Assembly: GCA_002254365.1 (NCBI GenBank)
Contig: NIUT01000074.1
Span: forward strand, 1-59,458
Length of the DNA: 59,458 nucleotides
Origin: Nitrospira sp. UW-LDO-01
Lineage (GTDB): Bacteria; Nitrospirota; Nitrospiria; Nitrospirales; Nitrospiraceae
Direction: 5' to 3'
This document shows, in pieces, positions 17,209 through 25,079 of this stretch. The first letter of the stretch is position 1, and each line of letters opens with the position of its first letter. Below the pieces are notes generated by a model. The model was not told the DNA's origin. It saw only the letters and a list, made by a program, of their open reading frames with translations, and did no database searches. Made by a program: the position numbers and the translations under genes.

Positions 17209-17931
17209 ATGAACGAAGTAGTCGAAGCGACTCCCTCTCCAGCAGCGTTCTTATCAGTGGGATTGGCCGTCAAACTTTCTCTGACTCTCGATGGGCAAAA
17301 GGTGATGTATGGCTCAACGCTGCTGGGTTGGAAGGATCACGCCTGGCTTGTCTGTGCATGGCCTCTGCCCCTGAGCCCTGACCAGCGGGTGGAGAGGGGG
17401 ACTCCGTGCACCGTAAGCTATCTTCACGAGGGCAAACTGGTTGGGTATCGCACTGAAATTCGCGATCTGATTACGTTGCCGGTGCCGTTACTCTTTGTCG
17501 CCTATCCGAAGGCCGTGGAAGAAATGCATCTACGCAAACATCTTCGGGCATCCGCTAACGAACCTATCCTATTGATGCAAGTGGACCGGACAACTCCATC
17601 AACCTCTGTGTTGCCTACCAGCAGCTATTTTGGTGGTTTATTGAAAGATCTCAGTGGGGGAGGATGCAGTGTCACCATGGTTCGAAGACCAGCGTGGTTG
17701 CGCGCCGGATCGACTGTTCGTCTGGAATTCGAGCTTCCTGGACTAGGGCACATTACCAATCTGACCGGTGTTGTGAAGAGCGTCGATGTGCGGCATGGCA
17801 GTGAATCGATTGGGCTTGAGTTTCGGTTCAACGAAATGGAGTACATCGAATATCGAGGCTGGGGTGGGTCTGTTCGGCAAGCGATCGAGCAATGGACGAT
17901 TCAGAAGTCTGGAGGGCCCGCGCTCCTCTGA
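17209..17931 (+). CDS. YcgR-like PilZ-domain c-di-GMP receptor
   Basis: 240 aa, start at the ATG after CGAGGAAGAATC. An N-terminal split-barrel region (about 20-110, YcgR/PilZN-like) is followed by a PilZ domain. LRKHLRASANEPI supplies the RxxxR c-di-GMP motif and DLSGGGCSV the DxSxxG motif. Proteins of this plan slow the flagellar motor when c-di-GMP is high. The sigma-28 promoter and the adjacent HD-GYP gene support a motor-brake role; direct evidence is lacking. Confidence 0.85.
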   Translation: MNEVVEATPSPAAFLSVGLAVKLSLTLDGQKVMYGSTLLGWKDHAWLVCAWPLPLSPDQRVERGTPCTVSYLHEGKLVGYRTEIRDLITLPVPLLFVAYPKAVEEMHLRKHLRASANEPILLMQVDRTTPSTSVLPTSSYFGGLLKDLSGGGCSVTMVRRPAWLRAGSTVRLEFELPGLGHITNLTGVVKSVDVRHGSESIGLEFRFNEMEYIEYRGWGGSVRQAIEQWTIQKSGGPALL

Positions 17932-18045
17932 CGCATTTTCTCCTCTCCTGGACAATTCTTCCACCCCAGTCGGCACAATCTGCCGAGCATCCCACCCATA
18001 GCTCTCAGACAATTGGTTCTGCGCAGGGAAACTGCTCACTTTCGG

Positions 18046-18061
18046 TGGCATGCAGTTTGAA
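18046..18061 (+). promoter_or_regulatory. Sigma-54-like promoter of the sugar cassette
   Basis: TGGCATGCAGTTTGAA has the -24 element and correct 12-nt offset, but the -12 element is TTGAA rather than TTGCA. With the following TTC it matches the element at 29763-29781 at 18 of 19 bases. It lies 30 bp before the cytidylyltransferase ATG. Confidence 0.5.
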
Positions 18062-18090
18062 TTCTGCTATTGGGGGAAGAGGGGGTGGCT

Positions 18091-18861
18091 ATGAAAGCTG
18101 TCATTTTAGCAGGGGGCTTGGGTTCACGACTCAGCGAAGAAACTGTGGGACGCCCCAAGCCGATGGTCGAGATTGGAGGAAAACCGATCATCTGGCACAT
18201 CATGAAGATCTATTCCGCACAAGGAATCAACGAGTTCATCATCTGCCTTGGCTACAAAGGCTCGATGGTGAAGGACTATTTTGTCAACTACTCGATGTAT
18301 CGGTCGGATGTCACCATCGACATCGCTCACGACAAGGTTGAGGTTCATCAGAATCATGCGGAACCTTGGCGCGTGACGTTGGTGGATACCGGGGAGCATA
18401 CGTTAACCGGTGGGCGACTCAAACGCGTATCAGAGTATCTGCGAGGGGAGGAATCATTCTGCTGCACGTACGGAGACGGTGTCACGGATCTCGATATTCG
18501 CGCTGAAATCGCCTTTCATCAATCACATGGAAAGCTCGCGACAGTGTGTGCGGTCGTGCCGCCTGGTCGCTACGGAGCGCTCATCTTGGACAAACGGCAT
18601 GTGACGGGATTCAAAGAAAAACCGCCAGGAGACGGGGGACTCATCAATGGAGGCTTCTTTGTGCTTTCACCCAAAGTCATTGACCTGATTGATGGCGATC
18701 GGACCTCGTGGGAGGGGGAACCTCTGGATCGGCTTGCAAGCATGGGAGAATTGATGGCATTTGAACATCGTGGGTTTTGGCGCCCGATGGATACCCTTCG
18801 AGATAAAACTCAACTGGAAGAATTGTGGCAGTCCGGGTCCGCACCCTGGAAGGTGTGGTAA
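18091..18861 (+). CDS. rfbF: Glucose-1-phosphate cytidylyltransferase (RfbF-like)
   Basis: 256 aa. It would join CTP and glucose-1-phosphate to CDP-glucose, entry to CDP-deoxysugars. The nucleotide-binding loop ILAGGLGSRLSEETVGRPKP (from residue 5) and the RfbF-typical MVEIGGKPIIWHIMKIYS, YGDGVTDLDI and NGGFFVLSP are all present. Start chosen after GAGGGGGTGGCT. First gene of the cassette, under a sigma-54-like site. The usual partner CDP-glucose 4,6-dehydratase (RfbG) is not in the window, so the sugar's next step must be encoded elsewhere or differ. Confidence 0.9.
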   Translation: MKAVILAGGLGSRLSEETVGRPKPMVEIGGKPIIWHIMKIYSAQGINEFIICLGYKGSMVKDYFVNYSMYRSDVTIDIAHDKVEVHQNHAEPWRVTLVDTGEHTLTGGRLKRVSEYLRGEESFCCTYGDGVTDLDIRAEIAFHQSHGKLATVCAVVPPGRYGALILDKRHVTGFKEKPPGDGGLINGGFFVLSPKVIDLIDGDRTSWEGEPLDRLASMGELMAFEHRGFWRPMDTLRDKTQLEELWQSGSAPWKVW

Positions 18862-19022
18862 TGCCCACAAGAAGTTGCTCGGAATCAGCAATCCAGCTCG
18901 TGCATAGATTGGTGGTTCCTCACGCCAGGCGAGAAGAGGCTGGGGATGAGATACAGGAGCGTCATGCTGGCAGGGAGGAGAGGGTGTTTATGACAGCTGG
19001 TCACAAGGAGGTGGGTTCATGA
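18861..19022 (+). other. Possible 53-codon ORF bridging rfbF and the aminotransferase
   Basis: The frame opens at TAATG on the rfbF stop and closes by overlapping the aminotransferase ATG, so it is perfectly nested for coupled translation. Its last residues, RVFMTAGHKEVGS, faintly recall the Rossmann start of RfbG (RVFVTGHTGFKGS). It may be a remnant of a deleted dehydratase gene, or chance. Not claimed as a protein. Confidence 0.3.
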
Positions 19023-20287
19023 CGACGCGCGTTCGTGCCAGCAAGCCGTTCATCACCAACGCAGACTCTACGAAGTCCGCGGGTCTGAACAGACAAGGGA
19101 GTGGAGAGGTTTCGTTACCTCAAAAAATGCTGGAAAATGCGTATGACAGCAGTCCCCGAGGAAATGGTCTCAGAACGGCGCGCATCCGATATACCAAACC
19201 ATCCATCACGAGTGCTGAGGTGAATTACGTCATGGATGCAGCACGACATGGATGGGGAGAGCGGTGTTACGAGTACATCGATCTCTTCGAACAATTATTT
19301 CGTGCACATCTTGGAGTCAAGCACGCGATTGCCACGTCCAGCTGTACTGGCGCATTACACATGGGCTTGGCGGCACTTGGAGTCGGTCCAGGAGATGAGG
19401 TTATTCTTGCAGACATCAATTGGATCGCGTCTGCTGCGCCGATCACCTACCTCGGTGCTACGCCGGTGTTGGTGGATATCCTGCCGGATACATGGTGTCT
19501 CGATCCTGAAAAGGCCGATGCGGCCATTACTCCACGGACTAAGGCCATTATCGCAACACATCTCTATGGGAATCTCTGTGACATGGATCGTCTCCGTGCG
19601 CTTGGCCACCAATATGGCATTCCAATCATCGAGGACGCCGCGGAAGCCATCGGCTCCCTCTGGCGAGGGAAGCGGGCCGGATCGATGGGAACATTTGGAA
19701 CCTTCTCATTCCACGGGACAAAGACGCTCACCACCGGCGAGGGGGGAATGTTCGTGACGAACGATGATGCCCTCTACGAAAAAGTGGTGACCTTTTCAAA
19801 CCACGGGCGGGCACGGGGTGAAGCGCGACAGTTTTGGCCTGCCGAGATTGGATTTAAGTACAAACTATCCAATCTGCAGGCAGCGATTGGTTGCGCCCAG
19901 ATCGAGCGTGCGGAAGAACTCATCGCACGGAAGCGAGAAATATTTTTCTCCTACAAGCAGCGATTGAGTGGCTTGCCCTTGATCATGAATGATGAGCGGC
20001 CGGAGACGGTGAATGGGTGCTGGATGCCAACGGTCGTCATCGAGAAAGGGGTTCCATTTAACCGTGCTCTCTTACTGGAGTCTTTCAAGAGGGCTGGCAT
20101 AGATAGTCGCGTATTCTTTTGGCCGCTTTCCCAGACAGGACTGTTCAGGAAGATACACCACACTCCGGTGAGCTGCGATATTTCCCCCAGGGGAATCAAT
20201 CTTCCCTCATATCATGATCTGACGGGTGAGGAGATAAACCGTGTCGTCAACCCCATTGTCCGGTGCTTAGTGAGAGCTGCTGCCTGA
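19019..20287 (+). CDS. DegT/DnrJ/EryC1-type PLP aminotransferase
   Basis: 422 aa. The PLP lysine is Lys235 in SFHGTKTLTTGEGG, the perosamine-synthase-like form. It is Lys and not His, so this is a true sugar aminotransferase and not the RfbH-type 3-dehydrase. Other motifs: SSCTGALHMGLAALGVGPGD, HLYGNLCDMD, IEDAAEAIGS, KLSNLQAAIGCAQIE. A 50-residue N-terminal extension precedes the fold. AAGGAGGTGGGTTC is a strong ribosome site. Likely makes a 4-amino-4-deoxy sugar nucleotide from a 4-keto precursor. Confidence 0.88.
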   Translation: MTTRVRASKPFITNADSTKSAGLNRQGSGEVSLPQKMLENAYDSSPRGNGLRTARIRYTKPSITSAEVNYVMDAARHGWGERCYEYIDLFEQLFRAHLGVKHAIATSSCTGALHMGLAALGVGPGDEVILADINWIASAAPITYLGATPVLVDILPDTWCLDPEKADAAITPRTKAIIATHLYGNLCDMDRLRALGHQYGIPIIEDAAEAIGSLWRGKRAGSMGTFGTFSFHGTKTLTTGEGGMFVTNDDALYEKVVTFSNHGRARGEARQFWPAEIGFKYKLSNLQAAIGCAQIERAEELIARKREIFFSYKQRLSGLPLIMNDERPETVNGCWMPTVVIEKGVPFNRALLLESFKRAGIDSRVFFWPLSQTGLFRKIHHTPVSCDISPRGINLPSYHDLTGEEINRVVNPIVRCLVRAAA

Positions 20288-20444
20288 GGTGCGTCGTCTT
20301 TGCTTATGGACCTGTCGGAGAGCAGGTTGTGTGACACGTCACCGGTGAGTGGCGTGATGATAGTGGAGTTGTTGCCACTGTGGGTGAGAATGATGATTGA
20401 GACACATAAGCGGCATGAACGCACTCACCTTAGTGTCCAAGAAA

Positions 20445-20463
20445 GCCGGTGTGGTACACCGGC
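20445..20463 (+). promoter_or_regulatory. Perfect hairpin before the AMP-ligase gene
   Basis: GCCGGTGT-GGT-ACACCGGC, stem 8, loop 3, ending 19 bp before the ATG, directly before the AACGGA ribosome site. There is no U tract, so it is more likely an mRNA processing or stability element, or an operator, than a terminator. The 195-bp gap 20288-20482 holds nothing else recognisable. Confidence 0.4.
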
Positions 20464-20482
20464 ACAATGACGGGAACGGACC

Positions 20483-21925
20483 ATGAGCGGCGCGCAAGCC
20501 AAGCTGTTGCACTATTTATCCATCCATCGCTCCCGAGTGCTATTCCGGAATAGCGAAGGCCAGTGTCTGTTGTATGCGAAGGTGGCGGAATTAGCTGAGA
20601 CGCGAGCCTTTACGCGCATGCAGCGGCGTGTAGTGTTGTGTCTGGTCGAGAACGATCTTGCCGGTCTTGCGGGATATCTGGGGTTACTGGCTGCAGATGC
20701 CATTCCGTTAATGCTCAGTGTTGGGACGCCGTTCAAGCGGTTGCAGAGTCTTACGGTCTCTTATTCCCCTGGATGTGTATGGTTGCCGGAATCTAGAAGA
20801 AAGGAATTCGGTGAGGCGGCATGCCTGTTTGCCTTTGGCGGTTATTGTTTGATTGATCTCGACTCGCCGAGCTATGAGATTCACGAATCACTTGCATTAT
20901 TGCTCGGCACGTCTGGTAGCACCGGTAGCCCTCAGTTTGTCCGGCTGTCCCATGCGAATGTGTGGAGTAATGCGGAGTCTATTGCGCAGTATATGGGGTT
21001 GGATGAGGAGGAAGTCCCGATCACGACGCTGCCGCCCAGTTACACCTACGGACTCTCGATTCTTCATAGTCATGTAGTAACAGGCGCCACTATTGCTGTG
21101 ACGAAGACCACATTGTTCGACCGGCCATTTTGGGAGTTTGTTCGCGAGGTGGGAGCGACCAGCTTGGGGGGGGTACCGTACCACTATGAAATACTTGAGC
21201 GGTTGCGCTTCACAACAATGGATCTTCCTCGCTTGAGGACCCTGACACAGGCAGGTGGGCGCATGGAACCAGCAATGACCAGAAAGTATGCGCTTCATTG
21301 TGCCAGCCGCCGCATGCGGTATTTCACAATGTATGGACAAGCGGAAGCAACGGCCCGAATATCCTATTTACCCCCAATGAAAGCTGTCACCAAAGCCGGC
21401 AGCATTGGCGTGGCGATACCCGGTGGCAAGCTCTGGCTTGAGGATCAGGATGGGACTGTAATTGATGAATCTGGTGTGACCGGGGAACTTGTGTATCAGG
21501 GGGCGAATGTCTCGATGGGCTATGCCAACGGGCACCAAGACCTCGGCAAGGGAGATGAGCGACATGGAGTCTTGCGGACCGGCGATATGGCCCGGCGTGA
21601 TGAGGACGGTGATTATTACATCGTTGGTCGCTTGAAGCGGTTTATTAAGCTGTTTGGACATCGCGTGAACCTCGCTGATGTAGAGACATTTCTCTATGAG
21701 GAGGGTCATGTGGTGGCCTGTGCAGGTTGCGACGACGTTTTGGAAGTCTATGTACCTTACGAGGCCTCGGAGCAGGCTCCGCGGGTTAAGGCGTTGGTCG
21801 TCCAATACCTGAACGTGGCGTTGAAGGGGGTTGTCATTTATGGGGTTGAGGTCTTGCCACGTAATGACGCTGGCAAGGTGCAATATGCTGAATTAAGACC
21901 CCAGAACGGAACATGCTTGGCATGA
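20483..21925 (+). CDS. Acyl-AMP ligase (ANL superfamily)
   Basis: 480 aa. Activates a carboxylic acid as acyl-adenylate. The ATP-binding loop LLGTSGSTGSP is at 140-150. MYGQAEATARI is the A5-type motif, RTGDMARRDEDGDYYIVGR the hinge region, and NDAGKVQYAEL holds the C-terminal catalytic Lys. The chain is short for the family, with a reduced N-terminal region. It overlaps LuxE by the final codons. With the ACP downstream it plausibly loads an acyl group onto that carrier; the acid is unknown. Confidence 0.85.
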   Translation: MSGAQAKLLHYLSIHRSRVLFRNSEGQCLLYAKVAELAETRAFTRMQRRVVLCLVENDLAGLAGYLGLLAADAIPLMLSVGTPFKRLQSLTVSYSPGCVWLPESRRKEFGEAACLFAFGGYCLIDLDSPSYEIHESLALLLGTSGSTGSPQFVRLSHANVWSNAESIAQYMGLDEEEVPITTLPPSYTYGLSILHSHVVTGATIAVTKTTLFDRPFWEFVREVGATSLGGVPYHYEILERLRFTTMDLPRLRTLTQAGGRMEPAMTRKYALHCASRRMRYFTMYGQAEATARISYLPPMKAVTKAGSIGVAIPGGKLWLEDQDGTVIDESGVTGELVYQGANVSMGYANGHQDLGKGDERHGVLRTGDMARRDEDGDYYIVGRLKRFIKLFGHRVNLADVETFLYEEGHVVACAGCDDVLEVYVPYEASEQAPRVKALVVQYLNVALKGVVIYGVEVLPRNDAGKVQYAELRPQNGTCLA

Positions 21926-23010
21926 GGGCCCCGGACTTTTCCCAATGGCTTAATCTGGAGCCCTACGGGATGGAGGCAAGCAAGAAGTCGGCGTTGTTAG
22001 CCGGTGCGCTTCGTGAACTGACACGGTGGCATGCTGCAAAGTGCCAAGCGTATCAGCGGATACTGGCGCTACAAGGGGCTGACAGCGAGGCCATGACGAC
22101 ATTAGAGCAGGTGCCGTACCTCCCTGCCAGGCTGTTCAAGGAATTCGATCTGCTGAGCATTGATCGGTCTGAAGTATTTAAGACGATGACATCTTCTGGA
22201 ACGACTGAAAGTCAAGTTTCCAAGATCTATCTGGATCGTGCCACGGCGTCCTTTCAGACCAAGGTGTTGTCACGCCTGATGAGCCGACAGTTAGGGAAGC
22301 AACGGCTTCCTATGCTGGTGGTGGACTCTCCCGGCACGGTGAAGGAGCGATGGGCCTTCTCAGCCAGAGGTGCAGCCATATTGGGATTTTCGCTATATGG
22401 ACAGGATGTGACCTACGCGCTGAGTACCTCAATGAAATTGGATGTGCCTGCAGTCGAAGCCTTTCTCGATCGCCACAGAGACACACCGATCTTCATCTTT
22501 GGGTTTACGTTCATGCTGTGGCTGCATTGGGCGCTGCCACTGCAGCAGTTGGGCAAGGTCTTGCCGATTCATTCCGGTATCATTCTGCATGGTGGGGGGT
22601 GGAAAAAGTTAGAAGATCAGGGAGTGGACAACGAGACATTCCGAGTGGCCTTGCAGTCTTGCGTGGGGGGCATGAAGGTTGTCAACTACTATGGGATGGT
22701 CGAGCAAACCGGAGCGCTCTTCATGGAGTGTGAGGAAGGCTGGTTGCATGCTCCGGTCTATGCCGATGTTATTATCCGGGATCCGTACACATTTGGCGTG
22801 GCAGGGATCGGCCAAGAGGGGATCATTGAAGTTCTTTCTGTTGTCCCGCTCAGCTATCCAGGGCATGCATTGCTCACCGAAGACGTCGGTGTCCTTCTCG
22901 GTGAGGATGATTGTGCCTGTGGGCGACTGGGAAAGTACTTTCGAGTGATCGGGCGCGTTCCGAAAGCCGAAGCTCGTGGGTGTAGTGATACCTATGAAGC
23001 GCGTACCTGA
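21913..23010 (+). CDS. LuxE-like acyl-protein synthetase
   Basis: 365 aa from the first ATG; an ATG at 21922 overlapping the ligase stop is an alternative. LuxE adenylates a fatty acid and passes it as thioester to the reductase LuxC in the fatty-acid reductase complex. The family signature TMTSSGTTESQVSKIYLDR, IILHGGGWKK, VVNYYGMVEQTG and the C-terminal DDCACGRLGKYFRVIGR are present. It overlaps luxC at its 3' end, as in a complex-forming pair. No luciferase genes are present, so bioluminescence is not implied. Confidence 0.88.
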   Translation: MLGMRAPDFSQWLNLEPYGMEASKKSALLAGALRELTRWHAAKCQAYQRILALQGADSEAMTTLEQVPYLPARLFKEFDLLSIDRSEVFKTMTSSGTTESQVSKIYLDRATASFQTKVLSRLMSRQLGKQRLPMLVVDSPGTVKERWAFSARGAAILGFSLYGQDVTYALSTSMKLDVPAVEAFLDRHRDTPIFIFGFTFMLWLHWALPLQQLGKVLPIHSGIILHGGGWKKLEDQGVDNETFRVALQSCVGGMKVVNYYGMVEQTGALFMECEEGWLHAPVYADVIIRDPYTFGVAGIGQEGIIEVLSVVPLSYPGHALLTEDVGVLLGEDDCACGRLGKYFRVIGRVPKAEARGCSDTYEART

Positions 23011-24202
23011 CCTACCGGTAGAGATCCTCGTAGGAGGACGATTAAGTGACATCGTGGGACAGCCCCTGCGGCCGTACTCACATGAGGCCATCGCATTTCT
23101 TGCGGAACTCTCCAGTCGGCTGTTGGCCAATCCTGCAATCAGAATCTATCCAGATCTCGCAGGGTTTGCCTATTGGTGTCGAAAAGCAAATCTTCAGCGT
23201 CTGGCAAGAGGCAGGCATGGCCAAGAGCGAAGAATCGGTCGGGGCATCGCGTTTCATATTGCCCCTGCTAACGTGCCAGTCAATTTTGCATTCTCTCTGG
23301 GTATCGGCCTCCTCGCCGGAAATGCCAATATTGTCAGAGTGTCAGGCCAGAGGTATCCGCAAGTTGAGATCTTGTGCGCCGAACTGGAGCGAATCGCTAA
23401 ACAGCCTGATCATGAGCGAGTGGCGTCTATGCTGCGCGTCATCCTGTACCCTCATGATGATGCGATTACCGCTGCTCTGTCGGAGTCCTGCCATGCTCGT
23501 GTTCTCTGGGGTGGCGATAAGACGATTGCCCATCTGCGATCCATGCCAGTGTCGTCACGGTGTGTGGATGTGGTGTTTGCTGATCGGTACTCACTATGCG
23601 TGATGGATGCGAACGCCATACTGGCTGCAGACGACAAAGCGGTGGAGAGCCTTGCACAAGGATTTTACAACGATGTGTTCGTGCTGGATCAGAACGCTTG
23701 TTCATCTCCGCATCTGGTGTTGTGGCGCGGGGATGAGGCTGACGTGAATCAGGCGATGGTGAGGTTTTGGGAGGCAGTTGAACAGCGGTTGCGATCAAAG
23801 CCGCCCTTTCCCGTGATGCAAGCGCTAGATAAATACACCCACCTTTGCCGCGTAGCCATCCTGTTGGACTCATGCATGTCCGTTACGCGTCATCAGAATC
23901 TGATTTATCGTGTGCGGCTGAAGGAACTCTCATCGGGAATTGAACAGTATAAGGGGCAATATGGATTCTTTTTTGAGGCGGTTATCAAGGGCGTGGAATC
24001 TTTGAAAACTATCGTGGGTGAACGGTATCAGACTGTAACATGTTTTGGTGTTGATCCAGAGGAAGTCATTTCGCTCGTTGTGGAGAGGGGATGGACCGGT
24101 ATCGATCGGGTGGTGCCGGTTGGCAAGGCCCTTGATCTTGGTGTGGTATGGGATGGCTATCATCTGATCGAAAGTTTATCGAGGGTGGTGGCCGATTGTT
24201 AA
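22994..24202 (+). CDS. LuxC-like acyl-CoA/acyl-protein reductase
   Basis: 402 aa (a GTG at 22976 would add six residues). LuxC reduces an activated acyl group to an aldehyde with NADPH. The catalytic Cys is Cys236 in LDQNACSSPHL. The nucleotide-binding region has HIAPANVPVNFAFSLGIGLLAGN, and RVVWGG-type VLWGGDKTI follows. The C-terminal QTVTCFGVDPEEV block is family-typical. The start lies inside luxE, so the pair is coupled. In this setting the aldehyde is probably an intermediate for a sugar modification and not a light substrate. Confidence 0.88.
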   Translation: MKRVPDLPVEILVGGRLSDIVGQPLRPYSHEAIAFLAELSSRLLANPAIRIYPDLAGFAYWCRKANLQRLARGRHGQERRIGRGIAFHIAPANVPVNFAFSLGIGLLAGNANIVRVSGQRYPQVEILCAELERIAKQPDHERVASMLRVILYPHDDAITAALSESCHARVLWGGDKTIAHLRSMPVSSRCVDVVFADRYSLCVMDANAILAADDKAVESLAQGFYNDVFVLDQNACSSPHLVLWRGDEADVNQAMVRFWEAVEQRLRSKPPFPVMQALDKYTHLCRVAILLDSCMSVTRHQNLIYRVRLKELSSGIEQYKGQYGFFFEAVIKGVESLKTIVGERYQTVTCFGVDPEEVISLVVERGWTGIDRVVPVGKALDLGVVWDGYHLIESLSRVVADC

Positions 24203-24343
24203 TGCCATGTTGGTCAACAGCTACGGTTATCCAGCGAATAAAGAGAGAGGCACGTCCGCGAACCGTGAGAGCGCCATGCACATACCGCTGGTGGCATCAG
24301 GCTGTATCTGTTGGAGCGGGTTCTTGCGCAGAAAGGAAGTCAT

Positions 24344-24586
24344 ATGACAAATCGTGATAAATACGTGGCCGCTTTTCAGAGTACTCTCATGGTGGAAGAA
24401 GCGAAGTTGTCGGACTTAAAGTATCAAGATGTGGCGACATGGGATAGCGTAGGGCACATGGCGTTAATTGCCGCATTGGAAGCGGCGTTTGGGATAGAGT
24501 TGCATATCGACGACATTATTGACTTTTCAAGTTATACGGCAGGCCAAGACATTCTCGCTAAGTATAATATTCGGATGGAGGATTAG
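24344..24586 (+). CDS. Acyl carrier protein
   Basis: 80 aa. The phosphopantetheine attachment Ser is Ser35 in ATWDSVGHMALIAALE, with a short acidic C-terminal helix (HIDDIIDFSSYTAGQDI). Start chosen at the ATG after GAAAGGAAGTC. It lies 141 bp after luxC and 2 bp before the hot-dog gene. It is a dedicated carrier, distinct from a housekeeping AcpP, whose site reads DSLD. Likely partners are the AMP ligase, LuxE/LuxC and the FabZ-like protein. Confidence 0.9.
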   Translation: MTNRDKYVAAFQSTLMVEEAKLSDLKYQDVATWDSVGHMALIAALEAAFGIELHIDDIIDFSSYTAGQDILAKYNIRMED

Positions 24587-24588
24587 TT

Positions 24589-25065
24589 GTGGCGAGTCCA
24601 ATCCCTATGACGACGCTCGATATCACGCAGATCCTGGCATGTCAGCGTAATCGTTACCCCGTCTTGTTTCTTGACAAGGTTGTTGACCTCGTTCCAGGCG
24701 TCCGGGCTACCGGGCTGAAGTGTTATACGTACAATGAGTGGTTTTTCCCTGGACATTTTGACGACGAGCCCAATGTGCCAGGATTTGTCCAAATCGAGAG
24801 CTTGGTACAGACCTTCATTCTGACGTTTCTCTGCCAGGAAGAGTATGCCGGGATGAAGACGAATTTTGTGTCGATGAATAATGTGACATTTAAACGCAAG
24901 ATTGTTCCCGGTGATGTTATGCGCATTGATGCCGAGCTGAAGTCCTTTAAGCGGGGCATAGCGACGGGCTGTGCAGAGAGTAAGGTGGATGGAGAGCCTG
25001 CGTGCCGTGCCGAGTTTGTCGTGGCCGTTCCAGCAATTCTGAACCAGTACAAACCCAAGGCATAG
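24589..25065 (+). CDS. FabZ-like hot-dog dehydratase
   Basis: 158 aa from a GTG with GGAG 8 bp upstream; ATG at 24607 is possible. FabZ signatures: NRYPVLFLDKV, NEWFFPGHFDDEPNVPGFVQIE, with the catalytic pair His56 and Glu70 intact. The usual His of the HRYP motif is Asn21. FabZ dehydrates 3-hydroxyacyl-ACP. No ketosynthase or ketoreductase is nearby, so the substrate may be a hydroxyacyl-ACP taken from elsewhere, or the fold may serve as thioesterase or hydratase. Confidence 0.85.
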   Translation: MASPIPMTTLDITQILACQRNRYPVLFLDKVVDLVPGVRATGLKCYTYNEWFFPGHFDDEPNVPGFVQIESLVQTFILTFLCQEEYAGMKTNFVSMNNVTFKRKIVPGDVMRIDAELKSFKRGIATGCAESKVDGEPACRAEFVVAVPAILNQYKPKA

Positions 25066-25079
25066 TTGGAGCCAAGCGC

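Noticed and set aside
19019-20287. RfbH-type CDP-4-keto-6-deoxyglucose-3-dehydrase
   Set aside because: Those enzymes have His in place of the PLP Lys and a Cys-based 2Fe-2S site; here Lys235 is present and no such cluster is seen.
20483-24202. A bioluminescence (lux) operon
   Set aside because: LuxC and LuxE homologues are present, but no luxA, luxB, luxD or flavin reductase; the context is sugar and flagellin genes.
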